Shown: in pieces, positions 36,506 to 48,528 of the stretch
How the letters are laid out: the number at the start of each line of letters is the position of its first letter
Position numbering within the stretch: the stretch's first letter is position 1
Assembly (NCBI RefSeq): GCF_013340935.1
Contig: NZ_WHOS01000005.1
Location: forward strand, 62,001-126,000
DNA length: 64,000 nt
Direction: 5' to 3'
DNA from: Azospirillum melinis
GTDB lineage: Bacteria > Pseudomonadota > Alphaproteobacteria > Azospirillales > Azospirillaceae
The notes under the pieces: model-generated
What the model was told of the DNA's origin: nothing
The model's database searches: none
Seen by the model: the letters and a program-made list of their open reading frames with translations, nothing else
Position numbers and translations under genes: made by a program

Positions 36506-37858
36506 TCAGTCCGCTGGCGGCAACCCGTGCGCCGCAAGCGCAGCGCTTTGCCGCGCCGCGAGCGCATCGACATCGAAGTCGCGGATCAGACCCTGGAACA
36601 TCTGGTACCAGTTCAGCTCCGCCTTCAGATGCAGAAACACCGAGCCAAGCCCGACCGCGGCGCGATCCATGAAGACGAACTCCCGCGGGATTTCCACACC
36701 GCCGACGCGGCGCAGTTCGGCATGGACCTTGCCCGCCGTCTCGCGGCCGTAATGGCCGCCGTTGGTCTCCTCGATCTTGCGCTGGCGGTCTTCCATGATC
36801 GGGGCATAGACGAAGCGCGCCCAGATGTTCAGCACGTCGACCAGCTCGTTCGACGGGTTGACGAAACCCCAGGTGCGGTAGGCCTCCACCGCCTGCTCGC
36901 GGTTGTCGGTGCGCAGAGCGTTGTAGAGGTCGATCACGCCTTTGACGAAGCTGGGCTTGAAGACGCGGATGCAGCCGAAATCGAGCAGGTTGATCGAGCG
37001 GTCGGGCCGGACCGTGTAGTTGCCCAGATGCGGGTCGCCGTGGATGACGCCGTAATTGTAGAAGGGCACATACCAGGCCCGGAACATGTTCATCGCCAGT
37101 TCGTCGCGCGCCTCCGGATGTTCGGCGACGAAGTCCAGGATCTTGCGGCCATGCACCCATCCCATGGTCAGCAGCCGCTTGCTCGACAGCTCCGGCACCA
37201 CGTCCGGCACATGGACGCCGGGCGTGCCGGCCAGCATCGACCGGTAGAGGCGGGCGTGTTTGGCCTCGCGTTCGTAATCCAGCTCCTCGCGCAGGCGGGC
37301 GCCGATCTCCTTCTGGATCTGGCGGGTGGAGATGGCGCTGTCGGTGCGCTCGAAGATCGCGAAGATCAGACCGAGCTGCCGCAGGTCGGCTTCCACCGCC
37401 GAGGCCATGTCGGGATATTGCAGCTTGCAGGCAAGTTCCCGCCCGTCCGGCCCGATGGCCTTATGGACCTGACCCAGCGACGCGGCAGCGGCGGCGGTGT
37501 GCTCGAAGCTCTGGAAGCGCGACTGCCAGTTGGGGCCAAGCTCGCTTGCCATCCGCCGCTTGACGAAGGGCCAGCCCATCGACGGCGCGTCGGCCTGCAA
37601 CTGCGCCAGTTCCTGGGTGTATTCCTTCGGCAGGGCGTCGGGAATGGTCGAGAGGATCTGCGCCACCTTCATCAACGGCCCTTTCAGTCCGCCGAGTGCG
37701 GCCCGCAGTTCCGCCGCGTGGCGCTCCCGCTCCACGCGGATTCCCAGCACGCGCTCCCCCGCCAGCCGCGCGGCCAGCCCGCCAACGGCGGTGCCGACCC
37801 GCGCATACCGCGCGACCCGTCCGCCCCATGTGTTCTCATCGTGTTCCGGCATGCCCAC
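36506..37858 (-). CDS. ABC1/UbiB-family atypical kinase
   Basis: This 450-residue protein belongs to the UbiB/ADCK family linked to quinone synthesis or lipid homeostasis. It has the Ala-rich loop (AAAAASLGQVHKA), VIHGDPHLGNY as catalytic loop and LLDFG as the metal-binding motif. The family KxGQ motif reads KVAQ here (LMKVAQILSTIPDALP). The likely start is GTG at 37858 behind GGAGG; ATG 37852 is the alternative. It lies alone, so it is probably a paralogue rather than the ubiquinone-operon ubiB. Confidence 0.9.
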   Translation of the reverse strand: MGMPEHDENTWGGRVARYARVGTAVGGLAARLAGERVLGIRVERERHAAELRAALGGLKGPLMKVAQILSTIPDALPKEYTQELAQLQADAPSMGWPFVKRRMASELGPNWQSRFQSFEHTAAAAASLGQVHKAIGPDGRELACKLQYPDMASAVEADLRQLGLIFAIFERTDSAISTRQIQKEIGARLREELDYEREAKHARLYRSMLAGTPGVHVPDVVPELSSKRLLTMGWVHGRKILDFVAEHPEARDELAMNMFRAWYVPFYNYGVIHGDPHLGNYTVRPDRSINLLDFGCIRVFKPSFVKGVIDLYNALRTDNREQAVEAYRTWGFVNPSNELVDVLNIWARFVYAPIMEDRQRKIEETNGGHYGRETAGKVHAELRRVGGVEIPREFVFMDRAAVGLGSVFLHLKAELNWYQMFQGLIRDFDVDALAARQSAALAAHGLPPAD

Positions 37859-38223
37859 AAGGTGGGTTCGCCTCCGGCAAAAGGCCAGCCCCGCCCGTTC
37901 GGAGACCGCCGTATGGAATGCCTCCGAGTGGCGCTGCGACGCAGCATGCGATTTTCTTGACAGCTCTGTGAAAGGAGCGCAGGCTTCCTCTCACAGTAAT
38001 CAACACCGAGGTGAAGTGAGCGAGCATCGGAAACGCCTTACCGTTCAAGCAGATAGCTTGGGCGGAACAGTAGAGACCGATACCAGGGAGGGTGAGTAAG
38101 ATCATGACTCCACCGGCGCTTACCTGATTATGCCGATCTGTTCGGCCATCATAACTGAGGTTTCAGTTCCGAATTCTTTCGCCTGATTGGCGACTCCATC
38201 CGGGCCGTAGATGCCCGCTGCGA

Positions 38224-38263
38224 AAGCCCTCGCTTCACCTCGGAGCGAGGGCTTTTGTTTTTT
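38224..38263 (+). terminator. Strong intrinsic terminator, plus strand
   Basis: AAGCCCTCGCT (38224-38234) and AGCGAGGGCTT (38244-38254) form a perfect 11-bp stem with a 9-nt loop, followed by TTGTTTTTT. Since no gene precedes it on this strand, it implies an sRNA or an attenuated leader. Confidence 0.85.
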
Positions 38264-38315
38264 CCGGAGTTTTATCCCCGCCCCAGGGCGGGGAAGAGCG
38301 AAGCCCCCGGCAATA

Positions 38316-38336
38316 CGTTTCAAACGATACTGTTTG
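38316..38336 (+). promoter_or_regulatory. Overlapping palindromes before the binding-protein gene
   Basis: CGTTTCAAACG (38316-38326) is a perfect palindrome around its central C, and it overlaps the inverted repeat CAAAC-GATACT-GTTTG (38321-38336). This may be an operator. It resembles CGTTTTGAAAACG before the BMP binding-protein gene. Confidence 0.4.
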
Positions 38337-38439
38337 CATATGAAATCAAATCCCGCTATCCACGGAACCGAACGGTGCGGCAGGACGCCGCAGGTCGGCG
38401 TGCGCACCCGTCACACGAAAAGAGGATGGGGAGGATCGC

Positions 38440-39663
38440 ATGGGTCGGTTGCTGAAGCCTTTCGCGCTGGCGGCGCTGCTCGCGACGACGGCATTGTCTG
38501 CTGCCGCGATGTCGGCTCAAGCCCAGACCGCCAAGCCGGTGCGAATCGGCGTGCTGGCGGACGAGGCCGGATTCGCGTCCGACATCGGCGGCAAGGGTGC
38601 CGTGCTCGCCACCCGGATGGCGGTGGAGGATTTCGGCGGCACTGTGCTTGGCCGGCCGGTCGAGGTCCTGTCGGCGGACATGCAGAACAAGCCGGACGTG
38701 GCCTCCAACATCGTTCGCAGCTGGTTCGACGTCGACGGTGTCGATATGGTGACCGACATCCCGGTCTCCTCGGTCGCGCTGGCGGTGCAGGCGGTCGCGC
38801 GTGAGAAGAAGAAGGTGCTGATGATCAGCGCTGCGACGACCACCGAACTGACCAATTCCCAATGCTCGCCCTACAGCATCCACTGGGCCGACGACACCGC
38901 GTCACTGGCCGTCGGCACGACCAAGGCGGTCGTGCAGTCGGGCGGCACCAGCTGGTACTTTATCACCGCCGACTTCGCCTTCGGCACGGCGATGGAGAAG
39001 GCGGCGACCGATGCGATCAAACAGGCCGGCGGCACCGTGGTCGGCGGCGTGCGCCACCCGATGGGCACCAGCGATTTCGGTTCCTACCTGCTGAGCGCCC
39101 AGGGCAGCGGCGCCAAGGTGGTGGCGCTGGCCAATGTGGGGGCGGAGACCATCGGCACCATCAAGCAGGCCGGTGAGTTCGGCCTGACCGAGTCCGGCCA
39201 GCGGCTTGTCGGCTATATCGTCTTCATCACCGACATCCACTCACTGGGTCTCGACCTTGCCAAGGGTCTCTATGTCACCAGCGGCTTTTATTGGGACCGC
39301 AACGACCAGACCCGGTCATGGTCCAAGCGCTTCTTCGAGCGCCACGGCAAGATGCCGACCAAGGAGCAGGCCAACACCTATCTCGCCACCCTGCACTGGC
39401 TGAAGGGTGTGAAGGCGGCGGGCACCACCGAGTCCGGGGCGGTCACCGCCGCGATGAAGGCAATGCCGACCGATTATTTCGGCACCCCCGGCAGCATCCG
39501 CAAGGACGGCCGCGTGCTGTACGATCTTGAGCTGTACCAGGTGAAAAGCCCGGCGGAGAGCAAGGCGCCGTGGGATTATTACAAGCAGGTCCGCAGCATT
39601 CCGGCGGCGGAAGCCTTCCTCCCGATCGAAACCAGCAGCTGTCCCTTCGTGAAAGCCCAGTGA
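38440..39663 (+). CDS. Branched-chain amino acid-type substrate-binding protein (orphan)
   Basis: This 407-residue periplasmic protein has a signal peptide (about 1-29, ending SAQAQT) and a type I periplasmic-binding fold of the LivJ/peripla_BP_6 class, beginning VRIGVLADEAGFASDIGGKG and with WYFITADFAFGTAMEKAA and SSCPF near the end. GGGGAGG precedes the ATG. There are no permease or ATPase genes next to it, so it must use a distant transporter or act as a sensor. Ligand unknown. Confidence 0.9.
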   Translation: MGRLLKPFALAALLATTALSAAAMSAQAQTAKPVRIGVLADEAGFASDIGGKGAVLATRMAVEDFGGTVLGRPVEVLSADMQNKPDVASNIVRSWFDVDGVDMVTDIPVSSVALAVQAVAREKKKVLMISAATTTELTNSQCSPYSIHWADDTASLAVGTTKAVVQSGGTSWYFITADFAFGTAMEKAATDAIKQAGGTVVGGVRHPMGTSDFGSYLLSAQGSGAKVVALANVGAETIGTIKQAGEFGLTESGQRLVGYIVFITDIHSLGLDLAKGLYVTSGFYWDRNDQTRSWSKRFFERHGKMPTKEQANTYLATLHWLKGVKAAGTTESGAVTAAMKAMPTDYFGTPGSIRKDGRVLYDLELYQVKSPAESKAPWDYYKQVRSIPAAEAFLPIETSSCPFVKAQ

Positions 39664-39776
39664 CTGGCGCAGAGGTGACCTGCGGGTCGCCGCCGGCGGA
39701 ATCCGAGTCGAGAGGGGTTCCCGCCGGACTGCGATCCGGGTTACACTCCGCTCTTTAGGTGCTGCGGGGACGGTAC

Positions 39777-40799
39777 GTGGATCTACAGGTGCAAAGCGAG
39801 CGGCAGAACGACACCGGACGGTTGCGTTCGTCGGCGCTGGTGCGCCCGGTCTTCGCCGCGCTGGACCTTGGCACCAACAATTGCCGCCTGCTGATCGCCA
39901 AGTCGGCGCCGGGCGGCTTCCGCGTCATCGACGCCTTTTCCCGCATCGTCCGCCTGGGCGAGGGGCTGAGTCGCAACGACCATTTGTCGGAGCCCGCGAT
40001 GGAACGCACCATTGCGGCTCTGCGCGTTTGCGGCTCCAAGATCGAGCGCCGCGGCTGCACCGCCGTCCGCGCCGTCGGGACCGAGGCCTGCCGCCGCGCC
40101 AGCAACACCGCCGCCTTCGTCGAGGCGGTGGAGCGCGAGACCGGCATCCCCCTGGAAATCATCTCCAGCCAGGAGGAGGGACGGCTGGCGCTGGCCGGCT
40201 GTGCCGCATTGCTGGAGCCGACCCATCCCTATGCCATCGTCTTCGACATCGGCGGCGGCTCGACCGAGCTGATGTGGTTGCAGGTGGAGAAGGGCAGGGC
40301 GCCGCGCCTGCTCGATCAGACCTCCATCCGCTGCGGCGTCATCGGCCTGACCGAGGAATATGGCGGCCCCAACGTCACCCGCGCCAACTACACCCAGATG
40401 GTGGAGGCGGTCGCCGACGCCATCGCCCCGTTCGAGGCGCGCAACCGCATCCAGAGCCGCGTCGCCGCCGGCAAGGTGCAGATGCTCGGCACTTCGGGCA
40501 CGGTGACGACGCTGGCCGGCGTGCATCTGGGGCTGTGCCGTTACGACCGCCGGGCGGTGGACGGCAGCTATCTGCGGGTGGACCATGCCCGGGCGGTGAT
40601 CGACCATCTGGTCGCGCAGGATTTCGACGGTCGCGCCCGCCATCCCTGCATCGGCCAGGACCGTGCCGATCTGGTGGTCGCCGGCTGCGCCGTTCTGGAC
40701 GCGCTGTGCGACGTTTGGCCGGTGGAACGGCTGCGCATCGCCGACCGGGGTCTGCGCGAAGGAATTCTGGTGGACCTGATCGGGGCCGCCGGCGAATGA
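39777..40799 (+). CDS. Exopolyphosphatase/pppGpp phosphohydrolase family protein
   Basis: This 340-residue ASKHA-fold enzyme of the Ppx/GppA family hydrolyses polyphosphate or pppGpp. AALDLGTNNCRLLI is the first phosphate-binding motif and IVFDIGGGSTELMW the second; SSQEEGRLALAG is also conserved. It is the short alphaproteobacterial type without the C-terminal HD domain. The GTG at 39777 has GGGGA 7 nt upstream, better than the GTG at 39759. rlmE follows 83 nt later, a conserved pairing in alphaproteobacteria. Confidence 0.92.
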   Translation: MDLQVQSERQNDTGRLRSSALVRPVFAALDLGTNNCRLLIAKSAPGGFRVIDAFSRIVRLGEGLSRNDHLSEPAMERTIAALRVCGSKIERRGCTAVRAVGTEACRRASNTAAFVEAVERETGIPLEIISSQEEGRLALAGCAALLEPTHPYAIVFDIGGGSTELMWLQVEKGRAPRLLDQTSIRCGVIGLTEEYGGPNVTRANYTQMVEAVADAIAPFEARNRIQSRVAAGKVQMLGTSGTVTTLAGVHLGLCRYDRRAVDGSYLRVDHARAVIDHLVAQDFDGRARHPCIGQDRADLVVAGCAVLDALCDVWPVERLRIADRGLREGILVDLIGAAGE

Positions 40800-40882
40800 A
40801 CCGGTAACGACACCGGATGTATGATCGGGCAGGTGGGGAAGGCTTCCCGCCTGTGCCGGATGACCGAGGAACAGCAGCGATC

Positions 40883-41590
40883 ATGACCGAAAAGACTCCG
40901 TCGACGCGTCCGGGTGGACGCCGTGCCACGGTCCGTGTGAAGACCGCCGGCAAGCGTACGGAATCCTCCAAGCGCTGGCTGGAGCGCCACCTGAACGACC
41001 CCTATGTGGCCGAGGCGACCAAGCGCGGCTACCGCTCGCGCGCGGCGTTCAAGCTGTTGCAACTGGACGAGAAGTTCCGCCTGCTCGCCCCCGGCAAGCG
41101 CGTGGTCGATCTCGGCGCCGCCCCCGGCGGCTGGACCCAGATCGCGGTGGAGAGGGTGCAGACCGCCAAGGAGGGCTGGAAGGTCGTCGGGCTGGACATC
41201 CTGCCGATGGACCCCGTCCCCGGCGCCACCACCATGCAGGCCGACTTCCTAGAAGAGGGTGCAGCCGACCGGCTGAAGGACGCGCTGGGCGGCCCGGCCG
41301 ATCTGGTGCTGAGCGACATGGCGGCTCCCACCACCGGCCACCAGCAGACCGACCATCTGCGCATCATGGGGCTGGCCGAGGCCGCCTATGATTTCGCGGA
41401 GGAGGTGCTGGCCCCCGGCGGCGCCTTCGTCGCCAAGCTGTTCCAGGGTGGGGCCGAGCGCTCCCTGCTCGACCGGCTGCGGCGCGACTTCGCCGTCGTC
41501 AAACATGCCAAGCCGCCGGCCAGCCGCGCGGAATCGTCGGAGACCTATGTCGTCGCCACCGGGTTCCGCGGCGGCAACGTGAACGACTGA
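40883..41590 (+). CDS. rlmE: 23S rRNA 2'-O-methyltransferase RlmE
   Basis: RlmE (FtsJ/RrmJ) methylates U2552 of 23S rRNA late in 50S assembly. The 235-residue protein has the SAM motif VVDLGAAPGGWTQ and the K-D-K-E catalytic tetrad, seen in the SRAAFKLLQLD region, LSDMAAP, FVAKLFQGG and SSETYVVA. A basic N-terminal extension (1-35) is typical of alphaproteobacteria. The ATG at 40883 was chosen to match the MTEKTPS-like start; GAGGAACAGCAGCG lies upstream. Confidence 0.95.
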   Translation: MTEKTPSTRPGGRRATVRVKTAGKRTESSKRWLERHLNDPYVAEATKRGYRSRAAFKLLQLDEKFRLLAPGKRVVDLGAAPGGWTQIAVERVQTAKEGWKVVGLDILPMDPVPGATTMQADFLEEGAADRLKDALGGPADLVLSDMAAPTTGHQQTDHLRIMGLAEAAYDFAEEVLAPGGAFVAKLFQGGAERSLLDRLRRDFAVVKHAKPPASRAESSETYVVATGFRGGNVND

Positions 41591-43177
<1,587 letters not shown>

Positions 43178-43186
43178 CGGTGGATC

Positions 43187-43229
43187 GGGGAGCGTCGCCG
43201 CCGGCAATCACCCGGCGGCGACGCTCCCC
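43187..43229. terminator. 18-bp perfect hairpin after guaB
   Basis: GGGGAGCGTCGCCGCCGG (43187-43204) and its exact reverse complement (43212-43229) form a very stable stem with a 7-nt loop. The right arm is also the last coding part of the convergent minus-strand gene. No U-tract is present. Confidence 0.75.
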
Positions 43230-43744
43230 TCCGCCACCATCTTCCAGGGCTGCCACCCGCCCAGCCGCACGCCGACCGCGAGGCTGGTGAAGGGGATCCG
43301 CAGTTCGATGTCCCGCGGCTGGAAAAAGGTCAGCCGTTCCGGTTCGCCCCGGTCGTCGAATTCCAGCCGGGCGCCTTTGGGCTCGGGCGCATACTCGTCG
43401 CTCATCACCTGCCAGATTTCCAGGTCGCTGCCGTGGTTGGTGATCTTGTACTGGCCGCAGCGCCAGGTCGCCGCTTCACCGACGCTGCCCTCCACCACCT
43501 TCTTGTCGCCTTCCATCCGCACGTCGCCGATCCCGGCGGCCTCGCCCTTCATCGACGGCCCCTGCCGTTCGGCACGGAAGCCCAGCCGCAGCCAGGCCGA
43601 GCGGCTGTGCGGGATCAGCCGGCGCACCGTGCGTGCGTCATCGGCCGCGAAATGGTCGGGGTCGTCATAGAGAATACGGTCCAGCGCGGCGGCGACGATC
43701 ATGCGGTCGTCGATGCGCAGGTCCGGTGCAGTGGCTTTGCTCAT
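43208..43744 (-). CDS. Hypothetical protein
   Basis: I do not recognise this 178-residue protein. It has no signal peptide or membrane segment. The N-terminal part is helical and Asp/Arg-rich (DDRMIVAAALDRILYDDPDHFAADD); the C-terminal half is beta-rich with aromatic residues (TWRCGQYKITNHGSDLEIWQ, GVRLGGWQPWKM). Its last codons are built from the guaB terminator hairpin. TATACT at about 43779-43784 on the minus strand could be its -10. Confidence 0.7.
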   Translation of the reverse strand: MSKATAPDLRIDDRMIVAAALDRILYDDPDHFAADDARTVRRLIPHSRSAWLRLGFRAERQGPSMKGEAAGIGDVRMEGDKKVVEGSVGEAATWRCGQYKITNHGSDLEIWQVMSDEYAPEPKGARLEFDDRGEPERLTFFQPRDIELRIPFTSLAVGVRLGGWQPWKMVAEGSVAAG

Positions 43745-43812
43745 CAGGCCAAGGGACTCCGAAGGGTGTGCCCATAGTATATAGGGACTTACGCCGGCCG
43801 TCGCCCCGATGA

Positions 43813-46272
<2,460 letters not shown>

Positions 46273-46306
46273 CCGGCGCCGCCTCCGGCCTTCGCCAAAA
46301 TGTCGC

Positions 46307-46338
46307 ATCCCCGTTCGACCGGATTGACGGACGGGGAT
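46307..46338 (+). terminator. Hairpin after ligA
   Basis: ATCCCCGT (46307-46314) pairs with ACGGGGAT (46331-46338) around a 16-nt loop, 35 nt after the ligA stop. No U-tract follows, so termination is uncertain. Confidence 0.45.
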
Positions 46339-46487
46339 TGGGGGAGTGAGATCAGAAAACGCTTATAGTCAGAAGCGCAACGATGCCGGACAGATGGACC
46401 GCCCCGAAAACGGGACGGCGCCGACGGGCGGTCATAACGCCCGCACCCGCCTGCCCGGCTGCCAACGAAGGGGACGAAGGAAACGCC

Positions 46488-46907
46488 ATGGAGCCAATTC
46501 AGTGGTCGCGCTGGATGAGCGTGGGCAACGACGCTCTGGACGAGGATCACCGCGTCCTGATCGCCATCGTCAACAAGCTGTATGACGACACGAACCGCCA
46601 GGATCCGGCCCTGATCGAAGCCATCCTGGACGAGCTGATTGCCTACACCCGCCATCACTTTGCGGAGGAGGAGGCGCAGATGGAGCAGCTGAACTATCCG
46701 ACCTTCGCCGCGCACAAGACCCTGCACGACCGGCTGACCCGGCAGGTCGAAAGCTACCGCAACGAATTCCGCGCGGGTGGCAGCCGTATCAGCGGCGAAG
46801 AGGTGTTCCTGTTCTGCTCTGACTGGCTGGGCAAGCACATTCTCAAGGAAGACACCCGCTTCGGCGAATATGCCGGCACTGGGGCGGAGATGGCGACGGC
46901 GGGGTAG
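46488..46907 (+). CDS. Bacteriohemerythrin
   Basis: This 139-residue protein binds oxygen with a non-heme di-iron centre. All seven expected ligands are visible: His21 (DEDH), His57 and Glu61 (RHHFAEEE), His76 and His80 (HKTLH), His117 (KHILKED) and Asp122. It is a single-domain cytosolic form, which may store oxygen or shield oxygen-sensitive enzymes. GAAGGAAACGCC precedes the ATG at 46488. TATAGT at 46364-46369 may be a promoter -10 in the 215-nt leader. Confidence 0.95.
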   Translation: MEPIQWSRWMSVGNDALDEDHRVLIAIVNKLYDDTNRQDPALIEAILDELIAYTRHHFAEEEAQMEQLNYPTFAAHKTLHDRLTRQVESYRNEFRAGGSRISGEEVFLFCSDWLGKHILKEDTRFGEYAGTGAEMATAG

Positions 46908-47024
46908 GGAGCCCTGCCTGTCCCGAGAGGGGGCACTCTCGGCACCCGTGCAGATCTCATATTAAGACAATTGCCTAAAATACTGGAATAAATCAGAAAT
47001 CGGAAAATTCCACCAAATTGCGCA

Positions 47025-47059
47025 GAGCGTCCGCTCCGAGAGGGGAGGGCGCTTTTGCT
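47025..47059 (+). terminator. Terminator-like hairpin after bacteriohemerythrin
   Basis: An imperfect stem (AGCG...CTCC paired with GGGG...CGCT) spans about 47025-47053 and is followed by TTTGCTTTG. It lies in an unusually AT-rich spacer downstream of the gene. Confidence 0.5.
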
Positions 47060-47100
47060 TTGTGCGAATCGCGGCAGCGGCAGGGGAGGGGAATGCGCCA

Positions 47101-47130
47101 AAGAAAAAGCCCTCCCCGGTGGGGGAGGGC
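47101..47130 (-). terminator. Terminator of lpxC
   Basis: GCCCTCCCC (47109-47117) and GGGGAGGGC (47122-47130) form a 9-bp stem; on the minus strand it is followed by TTTTTCTTT. It is 47 nt past the lpxC stop. Confidence 0.8.
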
Positions 47131-47176
47131 AGAGGCAGACCTCTCGAAAAAGACCGTCCCGGAACGATGATGGCGA

Positions 47177-48112
47177 TCAGGCGACCGCCAGCTGCTCCAG
47201 GCCGCGGCGCGCGACCGGCAGCGAAACCGCCGTCTCGAAGCGCCAAGCGCTGCGGTCGGCGAACAGCGCACGCAGCAGCTGGTTGTTCAGGGCATGGCCG
47301 GAGCGCACACCATGGAAGTGGCCGACGATCGGCGCACCGGCCAGATACAGGTCACCGACGGCGTCCAGGATCTTGTGGCGGACGAACTCGTCCTTGAAGC
47401 GCAGGCCCTCGGCGTTCATCACCGTGTCGCCGGAGATGACCACCGCGTTGTCCAGCGAGCCGCCGCGGGCGAGGCCCATCTTGCGCAGCCCCTCGACCTC
47501 GTGCAGGAAGCCGAAGGTGCGAGCGCGGCTGATCTCGTCCTTGAAGCTGTCCGGATCGATCTCCAGGGCGCGGGCCTGACGGGAGATGGCGGCGCTGTCG
47601 AAGTCGATCTCGAAGCTGTAGCTGGTCGCATCGTCCGGAGTGAAGGACGCGCTCTTGACGCCGTCGCCGATGGCGACCGGCTTCAGGATGCGGATGAAGC
47701 GGCGGGGCGACTTCTGCACGGCGATGCCGGCCTGCTCGATGGCGGCGACGAAGGGAGCGGCGCTGCCGTCCATGATCGGCACCTCGATACCATCCAGCGA
47801 AACCACGGCGTTGTCGATGCCGCAGCCGGCCAGCGCCGACATCAGATGCTCGATCGTGCCGACGGTGGTGCCGTGGTCATTGCCGATCACGGTGCACAGG
47901 CGGGTGTCGACAACCGTGTCCCAGCGCGCCGGAATTACAGCGGCCGCACCACGGAGATCGGTGCGCAGGAAAGTGATCCCGGAATTCGCATCGGCCGGCG
48001 AAATCGTCAGCGTGACGATGACGCCCGAATGCAGCCCGACGCCGGCGATGGTCACCGACTTCTTCAGGGTCTGCTGGAACATGCCGTCCACGTTGCTGCG
48101 ATTGTTGGCCAC
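47177..48112 (-). CDS. lpxC: UDP-3-O-acyl-N-acetylglucosamine deacetylase
   Basis: LpxC catalyses the committed step of lipid A synthesis. The 311-residue zinc enzyme has the first metal His in GTIEHLMSAL (about residue 89), the second-domain motif FVRHKILDAVGDL with His and Asp ligands, and HFHGVRSGHALNN. The GTG at 48112 gives VANNRSNVDGMFQQTL; an internal ATG ten codons in is the alternative. It is the last gene of the dcw block and has its own 416-nt upstream gap, so an independent promoter is likely. Confidence 0.94.
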   Translation of the reverse strand: MANNRSNVDGMFQQTLKKSVTIAGVGLHSGVIVTLTISPADANSGITFLRTDLRGAAAVIPARWDTVVDTRLCTVIGNDHGTTVGTIEHLMSALAGCGIDNAVVSLDGIEVPIMDGSAAPFVAAIEQAGIAVQKSPRRFIRILKPVAIGDGVKSASFTPDDATSYSFEIDFDSAAISRQARALEIDPDSFKDEISRARTFGFLHEVEGLRKMGLARGGSLDNAVVISGDTVMNAEGLRFKDEFVRHKILDAVGDLYLAGAPIVGHFHGVRSGHALNNQLLRALFADRSAWRFETAVSLPVARRGLEQLAVA

Positions 48113-48528
48113 GATGTCTTTTCCATCTTGGTCGTGAAGGAGAGGTTTTCTGCGATCTGCGCCGCTTGACCTTGGGAGATCATCGCGTCGGCAGCTTTCG
48201 CTTTCGACCATGCTGATAGGTAACACCGGGGATCGGAAATCGGCAAATCACTCATTGTTACCGTTTGTTGCAAGGCAAAAGTGGTGCGCAATACAAGCAA
48301 TCAGTTGTTTGATGGAAGTAGCGTGAAATAAAAAATCCCCGGCGACGCACGACGGCATCACCGGGGTCCGAAAGGTTCGGTCAGGTTGTGGAGCCGCCGG
48401 CGCCGCGATTAGGAGGCTGCGGCGACGGCGGTTATCTCCGGCTTTCGCCGGGATCGGCCGGCCGCCAAACCCGATATGTCGTCGGGGAAGGCGGCCAAGA
48501 TCGGTTTACGTCCGGACGTTCCGGCGCC
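48113..48528 (-). other. 416-nt gap between ftsZ and lpxC
   Basis: No credible gene is visible. On the minus strand it contains the ftsZ terminator at 48328-48367, then an AT-richer stretch where TTGCCG and TACCTA at 18-nt spacing (about 48219-48248) could be the lpxC promoter. A 63-codon frame that runs into lpxC in another frame lacks support. Confidence 0.5.
48328..48367 (-). terminator. Terminator of ftsZ
   Basis: On the minus strand ACCCCGG and CCGGGGAT form a stem (48361-48367 with 48335-48342) followed by TTTTTTATTT. The 18-nt loop is long, but the U-tract is good. Confidence 0.65.

Larger units (their letters stand above)
37859..38439 (+). other. 581-nt intergenic region with candidate leader or sRNA
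   Basis: No convincing gene is present between the divergent ABC1 kinase and binding-protein genes. A strong plus-strand terminator sits at 38224-38263. CCGAGGTGAAG (38006-38016) is exactly complementary to CTTCACCTCGG (38233-38243) in its loop and 5' arm, so an alternative fold is possible. A TTGACA at 37957-37962 could be a -35 but its -10 is poor. Further right are a CCCCGCC/GGCGGGG hairpin (38276-38293) and the palindromes at 38316-38336. Confidence 0.55.

Noticed and set aside
38112..38140. TPP riboswitch-like ACCTGAT fragment
   Set aside because: The partner CTGAGA element and the GCCAGCG core are absent, so the match is chance.
38120..38407. 95-codon minus-strand frame in the 38.2 kb gap
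   Set aside because: It runs through the terminator and hairpins and reads as low-complexity sequence without a start site.
48064..48255. 63-codon upstream frame overlapping the lpxC start
   Set aside because: It has no good ribosome-binding site and no recognisable composition, and it ends inside lpxC in another frame.
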